Below, piece after piece: positions 44,780 to 55,561 of a stretch of DNA of 64,000 nucleotides. The notes beneath the pieces are model-generated. The model was not told the DNA's origin. It worked only from the letters and a program-made list of their open reading frames with translations, and searched no databases. Position 1 is the stretch's first letter; each line of letters opens with the position of its first letter. The translations under genes were made by a program, and so were the position numbers. The stretch is taken from NCBI GenBank assembly GCA_947685225.1, contig CANTUV010000062.1:17566501-17630500 (forward strand). The letters run 5' to 3'. This stretch comes from Garcia nutans (Eukaryota; Streptophyta; Magnoliopsida; Malpighiales; Euphorbiaceae).

Positions 44780-45942
44780 TTTTGGTGAGCAAGTGATTGA
44801 GTCATTGCTACTAGATTCTTCGCTTCCGGCGTAGATCGGATTGTCATAAGCTTTTGAACTATCGTAATCCAGGGCTGTGAGCTAGAAAGGATTAGTGATA
44901 TGAGATGCAAATGTATGTATGCATGTATGCACAAACAATTAACAAACAAGGACAAATAGGATGTTCCTTCCAACCTTATAACATCCACACATGAATGGCG
45001 AGTCTCTTTTCCTAGGTATATGGTTAACAAAATACCAACATGGGGCATCTTGTTTTTGAATAATTCCCTCAGACGTTTCAACCAACAGTTATATTTTCGA
45101 AAATATAAATCAACTTATGATAATTACTATTAATTAGGTTTTAATCCATTTAACCAACTAATGTGGCTTTTATGCTATATTGGATTAAAACTAAATTAAG
45201 AGGTTTATTATAAATAGATTTCTCACTTGAAAAAATAACTAATGATTCATGCCAAAAATAAGCCCGTGATTAATTATTCTTAGTATAAACTAGGCTCACA
45301 ATTGATTTTTGGTATTTCTTAATTGGCCTAAATAATTTGCAAGCTCTTTGTAAGAAAAGGTTGGATGAAAATAATTTTATTTCTAGGCCCATTGTAAAAT
45401 GATTTTAGAAAAAAACATATTTTGGGCTTAGTATTTGGGCCATGAGCAAAAGAATTTTTGATTTATTTTAGAAAAGCCTTATGTCCAAAGACCATCTTGA
45501 AAAATTTTGAAAATAGCTTTGGTCTTTTGGATTTAAAAAAAAAATTATTTTGAGCTTACAATATACTTAGGTCATATTAGAAAAAGAACAAACCAAATAA
45601 GCCATGATTTAAGCCAAGATAAATTAACCATAGTCAAACAACATGCATTTGGGGTAAAAACCTAAGGAAAGTAACTAGGCCAATTACATGAGCTTTAGTC
45701 TTTGGGTTAAAAGGCTTAGGTTCCTATAGAAAGTATATACCAAATGGTATGAGGCTACGAGTGGTTATGTCATGCTCGATCTCCACACCTTGAGTGAAAG
45801 TATGGTATCCCTTACATAACACAACATGGGTAACACAGGCGTCCTAACTCACACACACGATGCAATCTAATATGATGCAATGGATAATAACATTATGAAA
45901 AGAATAGAATAATATAAAGACCAACAGAATCAACTTCTCTTA
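44780..45942 (-). other. Untranslated leader of the third Ogre/Tat-type copy
   Basis: Co-linear with 1612-2762 in reverse; no credible ORF. Confidence 0.75.
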
Positions 45943-45960
45943 TCTCCAGTGGAGTCACCA
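45943..45960 (-). other. Primer-binding site of the third Ogre/Tat-type copy
   Basis: TGGTGACTCCACTGGAGA on the - strand, one base from the LTR end; close to the TGGCGACTCCACTGGGGA type. Confidence 0.65.
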
Positions 45961-46425
45961 CTATGAGCGGGGATTTTTGCCCTCACTCCCGGTGGAATGG
46001 TTCTTGCGACTTCGGCACTGTTTAGGCTCGGGGCCTTAGAGAACACGGACCTAAATTCGGAGAAAATGGAGTCGCCACTCGGACTGGCTGGAAAAAAGAA
46101 AGAGGTGGATGACTTGATTCTGAACGAATCCCCAACCCCCTAATGGGTTTGGAAAGTTGGGTACATGTGGGGAAGGTGAGAAATAGCCCAGCACCCCCAC
46201 AATGCCCGGTTCATTGGGACCGACCTCCTTTACAGGTCTTAATATTATAAAATTCTTAAATATAACAATATTATCCATATTACACACAATAATTAAAATA
46301 AAGCATCGATATATTGAAAAACAAAACAATGTCTATGCAGAACTAATAAATGGACACCCATCCGAAGATGAAAAAATGCCCTTACATAATCCATGCCTAA
46401 ATAGGACACCCACCAAAAGGTAGAA

Positions 46426-49168
46426 TGTAATATCCCAAAGTGTGCCTAGAAGTTTTGATACAATTGTTGTTTTGATTTGAATTAAATGTATATATGTTGT
46501 TGCAAAGGAAATGAGTGTGTTAAGAGAATGTATATGTTGTGTATATTGTAATATATATAACATATAAGTTGGTCAATTGGGGAGAGTCAAGGTAAGAAGA
46601 TATTTTAACTTGTGATATGTGAAATTACAAAAAGGGCAATTGTTTTTAAAGGAAGTTGAAACAAAGTAAAGAAGGGTGTTTAGGTAATTGCTTAATGTGA
46701 AATTCTTGGTGGAGATTTAAAGAGAAATTGACTTTGATTTTTGAGGAGATTTTTCTTCTTTCTTTCTTGTGTTGGCCGGCTCACCCAAAGACAAGAGGAA
46801 GCAAGAGAGCAAGAGAGGATTGCGATGTTCTAAGCTCAAATTGAAGGAAGAATCAAAGGATTAAGTTGGAGATTTGTGGAATTTCCTTAATTTTGGTAAG
46901 TACTCTCTTGTTTTCCTTTGTTATTTTGAAATGGTGTTTGAGCTGATTTATGAATTGTTGATTTTATGAATAAGTGTGTTTAAGATGTGTTTATAAGTGT
47001 TAAAATTGATTGTAAGTTATAAGGTTGAATTGGTGTTGGTTTTGATTTGAAGATGGTAAGTTAAGGGTGATGTTTGGTTTTAGGGTTTTGAAGTAGTAGG
47101 TGATTAAATGTGTTATTGATGTATGGTTAATGTGAATATTGTGATGAATATGTGTTAATAACATTGATTACATCCATTTGAATGAGGTTAAGTTGTGTAT
47201 AATGTGTTCTTGATTCAATTAGAAGAGTTTTGGCTAAGTTCAGGATTTATTCATGAGAGACACGGCCAAACCTAAGAAGAGACACGGCCAAAACTAAACA
47301 TTTTTGGGAGACACGGCCACGTCTATGGAAATTTGGCCGTGTTGGATGATTTTTGGAGAAGACACGGCCGTGTTCCTTGCCCATGTTTGCCACTGCCTGA
47401 TTTTGGATGAGAGACACGACCACAAGCTTGACCGTGTCCCTTGAGTGTTTTTGCTACTGTGATTTGTTCCTTGTCTTTCTCACATTGTTGAATCCTTCCA
47501 AGGTCTTTTTGTATTTACACTTTCAATATACTTAAAACAAAGATGACCTAAACAAATGTATATTGAGGATTCTAAATCTAAGAATAAGGTAAATTATATA
47601 TGTGTATATCAATGATGATCATTCTTAATGGATGTTTAATGTGTTTGATTATGTATACTTGAGTGATGAAGTATTATAATGTTACTAGTATTATGACTTG
47701 TATAGTGTGGAAGAGATGAGGATCATTCAAAAAGGTATGTGCAATGCAATTTATTATTGTAAATACTTTTATAATGAATTACCTTAATGTAAATTGAGAC
47801 ATAAAGAGTTGTGTAACTAATGTTTTGAGTTATAATGAGGTGAATGATATGATTGAAGCATGCCTAGATGATTGAATAATGATATGTTGGTTTAGTTAAT
47901 GTAATTGATGTTGTATATTAATATGATGATTCAAATGATATATGAAGCCATTGTGATTGGCTATGATGATTCAAATGATATATGAAGCCATTGTGATTGG
48001 CTATGATGATTCAACTGAGAATGAAATTGATAAATGAATTGTGTGGCTAATGTGTTATTCCATTTTCAGATTTTTTGTTGGTGGCATGCCTAATATTAGT
48101 AACAATCTCTTGAAGTTAGGTTGGAATTGATCCTTGAAGCCAAGTTGGGTTGAAGTTTAACATGTTTTACTCCCCTTGAAGCTTGGTTGGGTTAAATCCT
48201 TGAAGCCTAATTGAGATGTTACAACCCTTGAAGCTAGGTTGGATTGGTTCTTGAAGCCAAGTTGGGTTGATACTTAGCATGCTTTGTTCCCCTTGAAGCT
48301 TGGTTGAACCTAAATCCTTGAAGCCTAGTTGGGATAATGATAAATGTGAGAATTAAACCAAAACATTAACTCTGAAAGTTGAATGTCATATTAGTGTTTT
48401 TGGGCCCGAGTCTGTCTTTGTGTTCAATGTGATATACAAATGTTGAAATAAATGAGTAATGAGATCTATGGTGGCCTTTGTTGGTAATGTGATTCATGAT
48501 TGGTGAATTATGAATAAAATAATGACATGAAATGTTATGAAATATGATACGAAATGTGTGTATTGATATATTGATTGTGAGTATTAGTAATGGATTTGTG
48601 GTTGGTGATAATGATATGTATATATATGTAGATAACATACGAAATTAGACGAGATATATGAATGGTGCAGTTAAGAAGGCAAATAAAAACATGATAAGAA
48701 TTTAATGGTACATGGAAGTGATATTTCATTATATGTTAGAATTTCTATTATGTATGTTTATATTTTATATTTGTACTACTAAGCTCTCGGGCATAGCGCG
48801 GATGTGTAATCGCGCAGGTGACTAGGTGGAAGATATGAAGTCTTTTGTTGCCACGAGAAGAATAAGAGTTTGTCGAGACCAACTAGAGGGTGATGCATAC
48901 ATGTATAATTTTTAACTATGATGTATTTCTGACAAGAGTATATTTACATGTATAAATGAAGTTTTGATAAAGATAAGATTATGATATATTTGTAAGATCA
49001 TTAAAAGTATAATGATTTTGTAAATGTTCTTTAAATTTATGTATTGTGGTTTGAACTCTGTTAAAGGTTTTAAAAATGTAACAAAAAGTGACATCCTTAT
49101 ACTTTATATACTTATGTATGTATACCAGGTATATGTATAATACTTATATGGAGTATCGAGGTGTCACA
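46426..49168 (+). repeat. Family-A solo LTR
   Basis: 2743 bp from TGTAATATCC to GAGGTGTCACA, flanked by TAGAA at 46421-46425 and 49169-49173. It is inserted in the Ogre LTR at CACCAAAAGG. Ends, the GCGCG..CGCGC hairpin (48796-48815) and much of the right half match the LTRs of 7896-17933, but the block shared with family B is absent. In its place is a GACACGGCC palindrome segment (47263-47450). A CTTGAAGCC..GTTGGG tandem series lies at 48110-48335. Confidence 0.9.
47263..47450. repeat. GACACGGCC palindrome segment in the family-A solo LTR
   Basis: Includes GACACGGCCA..TGGCCGTGT (about 47314-47351) and GACACGACCACAAGCTTGACC (starting near 47414). The CCACAAGCTTG core is the same as in an Athila palindrome at 59718-59745, although the host LTR is unrelated. 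Confidence 0.7.
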
Positions 49169-50874
49169 TAGAAACATGTCCTTTACATTGGTTCTAAAAT
49201 AGAAAAGCAATTTAAATTACATGATATATAACTAATGATGTACCCACCAAGTGGAAACATACCTCTTACAAGAAATCTAAATAAATCGATAAAAGTAAAT
49301 AACCATTCATCATAAATAAATCATTCATCAAAGATATCAATCAAAATATAAAATAAACATCCATCCATGAAAAATTAAATAAATCAATCATTGAAATTAA
49401 ATAAACCAACAAAGCATTAAAATAAATTAAAGCATACAATAGACTACATAATCAAATATAAAATTAAATAAAGCAAATAAAGATTCAAATTAGAGCTACT
49501 ATTTCTATTTAAGATTCAAATTAGAGCTACTATTTCTATTTAAGATTCTTTATTTAATGTGTTTAGGGTTTTGGAATTTATGGGTTTAAGCTACTGTATG
49601 TTTTAAGGAAATTAAAATGGATTAATGTTTTACAATTTAAGAGATTGATAAGGTTCTTTGATTAACCAAATTAGTGTTTGAGGAGTGAAATCATGAGATT
49701 AGGTTTTGGATATTTTAAAACATTAGATTTATGATTATTTGTTATTGAATTGTTATTTTCGGCTTACAGTGTTAGAATTTTAATATTTAGGTTTATAAGG
49801 TTTTAGGGCTTCAAGGATTAGGGTTTAGAAAAATCTAAAATTAGGATTTAATGTTAGCTAGTTTGAGGTTACTGCCTTGGTTTTAAAATTGAATTAGGGT
49901 TTTTAGTGTTCTCGGGGAATGTCTTTGATTTTAGAATTTGGAAAAACAATTTATAGTTTTATGAAGCTTTATGAAAATAAACAAAATGATTTAAGGTTTA
50001 AAGAAACATAAAAGATATTTTTTTAGGGTTTTTGGAAAGAAACGGATTCAATTTAGGGTTTTGGAAAATTGGAAAGCAAATTAGGGTTTTGGTAAATTAA
50101 TGAAACGATTTAAGGTTTTGAAAAGTTAGAAAGTATATTAGGGTTTTAAAATTTTGAAGAAACATAAACAATAATTTTAAGACTTTTGGAAAATAACGAA
50201 ACGAATTAAGGTTTTTTGTATCAAAAGAAACATTTGGATGATTGAAGCTACTGTAACGAAAAGAGATTAGATTTTCATACCTTCATTTGTTAGTTCCACC
50301 AAAAATTGCTTCTTGGATGAACAAGAGCAAAGGCAAGATGGTTGCCTTTGATGGATTGATTGTTTGGTTGCTTGTTCTTCTCTTAAAAAGTCTGATTGAT
50401 TTCACTGTCAGAAGAAAATTTTAAAATCCGATTTCCTTTCAAAGTTTCCCTCCTAAATTTCGATCCCCCCTCTTTTTGTGTTGTTTTTTGTCTTATTTAC
50501 AAAAGATTTATATGATTAATCTTAATTGTTCACAAAATCTAGCATTAATTAAGAAAAGGAAACCAAAACCGAATTGACTTTGGTTTCTGAAAAATTTTCG
50601 TCGAAAAAATTACGTTGGCAAAAAAAACTGCCGCGGAAAAATTGCGCTGGCAAAAAAAACTATTGCGGAAAAATTATGCTGGCAAAAAAGTTGCCGCAAC
50701 TGGGGCGGGCGAAATTGCCTGCGGACCATTTCAATTTTTATTTTTATTTTTATTTTTATTTATTTGTTTATTATTATTATTATTTATTAATAAAAATTAA
50801 ATACTAAAGCAAAAATTATTTTGGACTAATTAAAATATATTGGACCAGATTGGATAAAAAATTAAGGGTCTACA

Positions 50875-51844
50875 AAGGTTTAAGATTTAAAAAATAGGGT
50901 TTTGGAATTGGAAGAAACAAGCTGCTGTAAATCTTAGAAAAATGGAATTGGTTAGTGTTTTAAGAAAACAAATTATTATTTTGTGGTTTTAGAAAAGTGT
51001 AATTAGGGTTTTATATTTCAAAAGTTAGTTTTAAGGGTATTAAGGTTTTTAGGGTTTTGAAAAAAAAAACTTTTTAAGGTTTTAAATAGAGTTTAGATGG
51101 TAAATAGAATAATTGATAAAAAAAACATCATCTATTGTATGTTTAAAATTTTGATCTATTTGAATGATGAAGCTACTGTGAACATAAATAAGTCAATAGA
51201 AAATCAAACCTCCATTGTTGGTTCCACCACAACTTGAATTTTGGTTGAACAATACCAAAGACAGTGTGGGCTGCCTTTGAAGGATTGTATATTGTTTGCT
51301 GCCTCTTGATCCTTCAAGCTTGAGATTATGAATTAATTGCCAAAAGAATTTGAATAGTTCCAAGCCCAAAAATCCTCAAAAATTTTCTCCCTTTTTAAAA
51401 GATCAAAGTCCTCTTCTGTGTGTTTTAATGTGGTATTTATAGGAAAAAAAATTCTAATGCTAATTGGCTCAGGAAATAAAAACTTTTTAGGAAATAAAAT
51501 TAAAAACCAAGTAGAATGGGGTTTTGGCAAAACCACGCACTGGCCGAGCGTGCGAAAGTGTGCTGGCACAAAAAATTTTGCTGGCACTGGGCGCGAGCCA
51601 GCCAATTCACCGCCAGCAATGAAAAATATTCATCGTCGATTCTTTCCTCGCTGATTTTTATTTATTTATTTTTATTTCCTTTTTTATTATTATTTTTTAT
51701 TTTTATTAAAAAATAAATATTATAAGTAATAAATATTATTAAATAAATATTATTTAATTAAAACGCCACAAATATTATCTTGGACTATTTAAAAATATTG
51801 GACTGAACATCAGACAGAACTGGGTCAAAAATTAAGTGTCTACA
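50875..51844 (-). repeat. Second, partial Ogre-type LTR abutting the first
   Basis: About 970 bp running to AATTAAGTGTCTACA at 51844, equivalent to the last part (as read on +) of a full LTR. It directly follows the LTR that ends at 50874. Probably the remains of an older LTR into which the third copy inserted or with which it recombined. Confidence 0.7.
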
Positions 51845-52484
51845 GTTTGCCCCTAGTAAGATTAGAAACGATTAGAATTTTAATCGCATTTACATGTCGT
51901 ATGAAATTTAAACTTTTTCAAATGGACGTCAAAAGTGCTTTTTTGAATGGTTTTATTAATGAGGAAGTTTATATTTAACAACCTCCCGGTTTTGAGGATT
52001 ATAATTTTCCAAATCATGTTTTTGAAATTACCAAAGAACTATATGGATTGAAACAAGCTCCAAAAGCTTGGTATGATAGACTTAGTACATATTTACTTAA
52101 AAATGGTATTTTAAAAGGAAAAGCTAACACAACTCTTTTTGTTAAAAAGAAAATTCATAACATTTTAGTTGTGCAAACTTATGTTAATGACATTATATTT
52201 GGTGTTACTAATCAATCTTTGTGCAAGGAATTTACTTCTTGTATGGCTAGGAAATTTGAAATGAGCATGATGGGTGAACTCAAATTCTTCCTTGGACTAC
52301 AAATCAAGCAATGCAAGGATGGGATCTTCATCAACCAATCCAAGTAGACAAAGGAACTCCTCAAGAATTTTGGAATGGATGGATGAAAGATTAGCAAGAC
52401 TCTCAGGAGCACATGCTTAAAACTTGACAAAGATGAAAGTGGTAAGGCAGTAGATGATAAGAAATATCGAGGTACTATCGGATC
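51845..52484 (+). pseudogene. Reverse transcriptase of the copia element, C-terminal part
   Basis: Resumes with TTTGCCCCT (FAP), then MKFKLFQMDVKSAFLNGFIN, ELYGLKQAPKAWYDRLSTYL, the catalytic box VQTYVNDIIFG (normally YVDD; the first Asp is Asn), and MMGELKFFLGLQIKQ, IFINQSK. It ends at KYRGTIGS where an Ogre LTR begins at 52485. Stops at 51976 and 52346 are additional damage. Confidence 0.9.
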
Positions 52485-54274
52485 TGTGAGCAGGGATTTT
52501 TGCCCCCACTACCGGTGGAATAGTTCTTGTGACTTCGGCACTGTTTAGGCTTGGGGCCTTAGAGAAAATGGGCCTAAGCCCAGAGAAAATGGAGTCGCCA
52601 TGTGGACATGCTGGGAAAAAGAAAAGGGTGGATGACTCGATTCCTAAGGAATCCCAAACCCCCTAACGGGTTCAAAAAGTTGGGTACATGTGGGGAAGGT
52701 GAGAAATGGCCCAGCACCCTCACAACGCCCTGTTCATTGGAACCGGCCTTGTTTGCAGGTCTTAATATTATAAAATTCTTAAATATAACAATATTATCCA
52801 TATTACATGAAATAATTAAAATAAAGAATCATTATATTAAAATCAAAGCAATGTCCAAACAAAGCAAATAAATGGACACCCATCCGAGGATGGAAACATG
52901 TCCTTACATCGTTCATGTCTAAACTAAATAGGACACCCACCAAAAGGTGGAAACATGTCCTTTACATTGGTCCAAAATATAAAAACAATTTAAATTACAT
53001 AGAAATTAATTAATGAGGTATCCACAAAGTGGAAACATACCTCTTACAATATTTGGAAATCAAAATAAATAAATAAAAGTAAATAACCATTCATAATAAA
53101 TAAATCATTCATCAAATATATCAAACATTAATCAAAATATATAATAAACATTCATCCAATTTAAATAAAATAGTAAATATATTAACTTTAAGGGTTCATG
53201 CATTTAAGTAGGGTTTCTAGGATTTTATGTTCAATAACTAGGGTTTTGCATACACTAGTTTAATTTCTTTAGCAATATTTAAAGTAATAACATAGCTACT
53301 AGATGTTTAAAAGATTTAAGGTTTTAGATGTTTTTATGAAAATATGTTACTGTAAATTAAAAAAAGTAGGTTTAGTTAGGGTTTTAAGCAAACATTATGG
53401 AATTAGTGTTTTTTTAAGACTTTAGGATTTATAATTTTAAAAGATTGGATTTTAGACTCACTGGATTATGGTTTTAGGTGTTAATGAACTTGTCATAAAG
53501 TTTTGATGTTTTAAGAATTAGGGTTTAGGAAAACTAGGGTTTATTGAATTAAGGTTTTGAGAAAATTAGGGTTTTTTGGTATTTTGGAAAATATTTCTGA
53601 TCTTTGGATTTAAGAAAACAGTTTAGAGTTTTATAGAAATAATTATGATTAAAGTTTTTTAGGAACTTTAAAGAAGAATAGGGTTTGGAGATTTAAGAAG
53701 ACATTTGGAAATTTTGGACAAAAAGTTAGAGTTCAGATAATAAAGAAAATAGTTCTGTGAAAAACAATTTAGGGTTTTAAAGTTTTGGAAACAGGAGGAT
53801 AGTTTTAGGGTTTTTGAAGTTTTGGAAATAGAAGAAAAATTTTATGGTTTTTGAAGTTCTGGAAATAGAAGGATGATTTAGGGTTTTGAAGTTTTAGAAA
53901 CAGAAGGATGATTTAGGGTTTTTGAAGTTTTGGAAATAGAAGGATGATTTAATTCGTAAAACATATTACTAAGTTTAATAATTTAAGTTACTAGCTCAAT
54001 GTCAAAACAAATGATAGAAGCATTTAAAAGAAAATATGGCAATTACATTGTAAATATAATCAAATCAAAGATTATAATCAAACCTCCATTCGTTGGTTCC
54101 TCTACAATTAGCTTCTAGATGAACAATGACAAAGGCAATGTTTGTGCCTTTGATGACTGCTTCTTGTTGCTAATCAGACTGGGTCAAAAATTATTATTCT
54201 TCCAGACTGGGTCAAAAATTATTTTGGACTATAAAAATATCGGACCAGACTGGGTAAAAAATTAAGAGTCTACA
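52485..54274 (-). repeat. 3' LTR of Ogre/Tat copy 2
   Basis: TGTGAGCAGGG to TTAAGAGTCTACA, 1790 bp. Shorter than the 2156-bp solo LTR mainly because the GC-rich region before the last 100 bp is deleted near 54165-54230. It contains many TTTAGGG-like words and a run of near-identical AGGGTTTTTGAAGTTTTGGAA units (53790-53950). Confidence 0.87.
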
Positions 54275-54290
54275 GTTTGCCCCCTGCTTG
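54275..54290 (-). other. Polypurine tract of Ogre/Tat copy 2
   Basis: On the - strand AAGCAGGGGGCAAAC directly precedes the LTR start TGTAGACTC. Confidence 0.8.
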
Positions 54291-54349
54291 AACGATCTAA
54301 GACTACGGCAAAAGAGAGTGAAAAGCAATAAGACTTAAACTTAATTTTT

Positions 54350-55172
54350 CTGAGATAATTTAGATTTTGGGTTCTGGACCCGGTTCTCGTTCTAGACTCA
54401 AGGGTAATTTTAAGTTCTAGACCTAAGGGTAATTTGGGTTCTGGACCCAAGCTAAGTTCTGGACTTAAGGATAATTTGGGTTCTGGACCCGAACTAAGTT
54501 CTAGACTTAAGAGAGATTTTAGGTTCTGGACCAAAGGGTAATTTGGATTATGAACCCGAGCTAAGTTTTGACTTAAGAATAATTTAGGTTCAGGACCCGA
54601 GCTAAGTTCTAGACTTAAGAGAGATTTTAGGTTCTGGACCTAAGTGTAATTTGGGTTTTGGACCCGAGCTAAGTTCTGGACTTAAGAGAGATTTTAGGTT
54701 CTGGACCTAAGCTAAGTTCTGAACTTAAGAATAATTTAGGTTCTGGACCCGAGCTAAGTTCTGAACTTAAAGATAATTTATGTTCTGAACCCGAGCTAAG
54801 TTCTGGACTTAAAGGTAATTTGAGTTCTGGACCCGAGCTAAGTTCTGGACTTAAGATAGATTTTAGGTTCTAGACCTAAGCTAAGTTCTAAACTTAAGGA
54901 TAATTTGGATTTTGGACCCCAGCTATGTTCTGGACTTAAAGGTAATTTAGGTTCTGGACCCGAGCTAAGTTCTGGATTTATGGTAATTTGGGTTCTGGAC
55001 CCGAGCTAAGTTCCGAACTTAAGAGAGATTTTAGGTTCTGAACCTAAGCTAAGTTCTAGACTTAATGATAATTTTAGGTTCTGTACCTAAGGGTAATTTG
55101 GGTTCTAAACCCGAGCTAAGTTCTAGACTTAAGAGAAAATTTAGGTTCTGGACCTAAGCTAATTGAGATTTA
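54350..55172 (-). repeat. Tandem repeat block in the 3' UTR of Ogre/Tat copy 2
   Basis: About 20 imperfect units of 40-50 bp built from GGTTCTGGACCCGAGC, TAAGTTCTGGACTTAAG and AGAGATTTTAG or GGTAATTTGG. The array lies between the purine tract and the antisense PMD gene. Units vary in order and length, so the block has probably evolved by slippage. Confidence 0.88.
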
Positions 55173-55561
55173 ATTGTCTGCAAAAAATAATTATAGTAAG
55201 TTGGATACTAAAGGAATTTGCTAAAAATTTAGCTAATTTTTACCATGCGCATATCTTCTCCTTGCCCCCTGCATGTAAAAATATTTTAAAAGTCAAAAAT
55301 ATTTGTATACATGCAAATATTTGAATGATTGAATTCAATAATTGAGTTTCCTAATTATTTACTGTGTAGTTACAGTTTATGCACTATTCACCACTCATAT
55401 TTATCTACAATTTGCTTTTTCTCTTTTTTTCAAGAGAATACTGTTTTTTTATTTTTGTCTTTTTCCTTTGCCATTTCTCTATACAAACGTTACAAGCAGC
55501 AGCTCATTTCTTCATAGTTATACATTTTGTATTAGAGAGTTTAGAGAGTTTAGCATAGAGT

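Larger units (their letters stand above)
45962..50874 (-). repeat. 5' LTR of the third Ogre/Tat-type copy, interrupted
   Basis: From TATGAGCGGGG (45962) to ATTAAGGGTCTACA (50874). Without the family-A solo LTR and its duplicated TAGAA it is about 2165 bp, matching the 2156-bp solo LTR at 56808-58963. The small Lys-rich ORFs near 50574-50807 come from GCTGGCAAAAAA-type repeats and are not genes. Confidence 0.85.
39185..52484 (+). mobile_element. Sirevirus-like Ty1/copia retrotransposon, split and truncated
   Basis: Order 5' LTR remnant, primer site, gag, protease, integrase, RT, with copia domain order (integrase before RT). A gag tail with a zinc knuckle followed by a long Lys then Glu-rich run and LCLMA, and the LTR style, point to the Sirevirus (Maximus/SIRE) group. 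The 5' LTR is cut by the Athila insertion at 39184. The RT is interrupted by 43341-51844. The 3' end is replaced at 52485 by an Ogre LTR. RNase H and 3' LTR are not in the window. Confidence 0.85.

Noticed and set aside
52602..52871. ORF with FKKLGTCGEGEKWPSTL, also at 1256-1444, 46202-46423 and 57003-57215
   Set aside because: It is the conserved first 350 bp of the Ogre-type LTR read in one frame. Starts, ends and frames differ between copies, and DNA conservation alone explains it.
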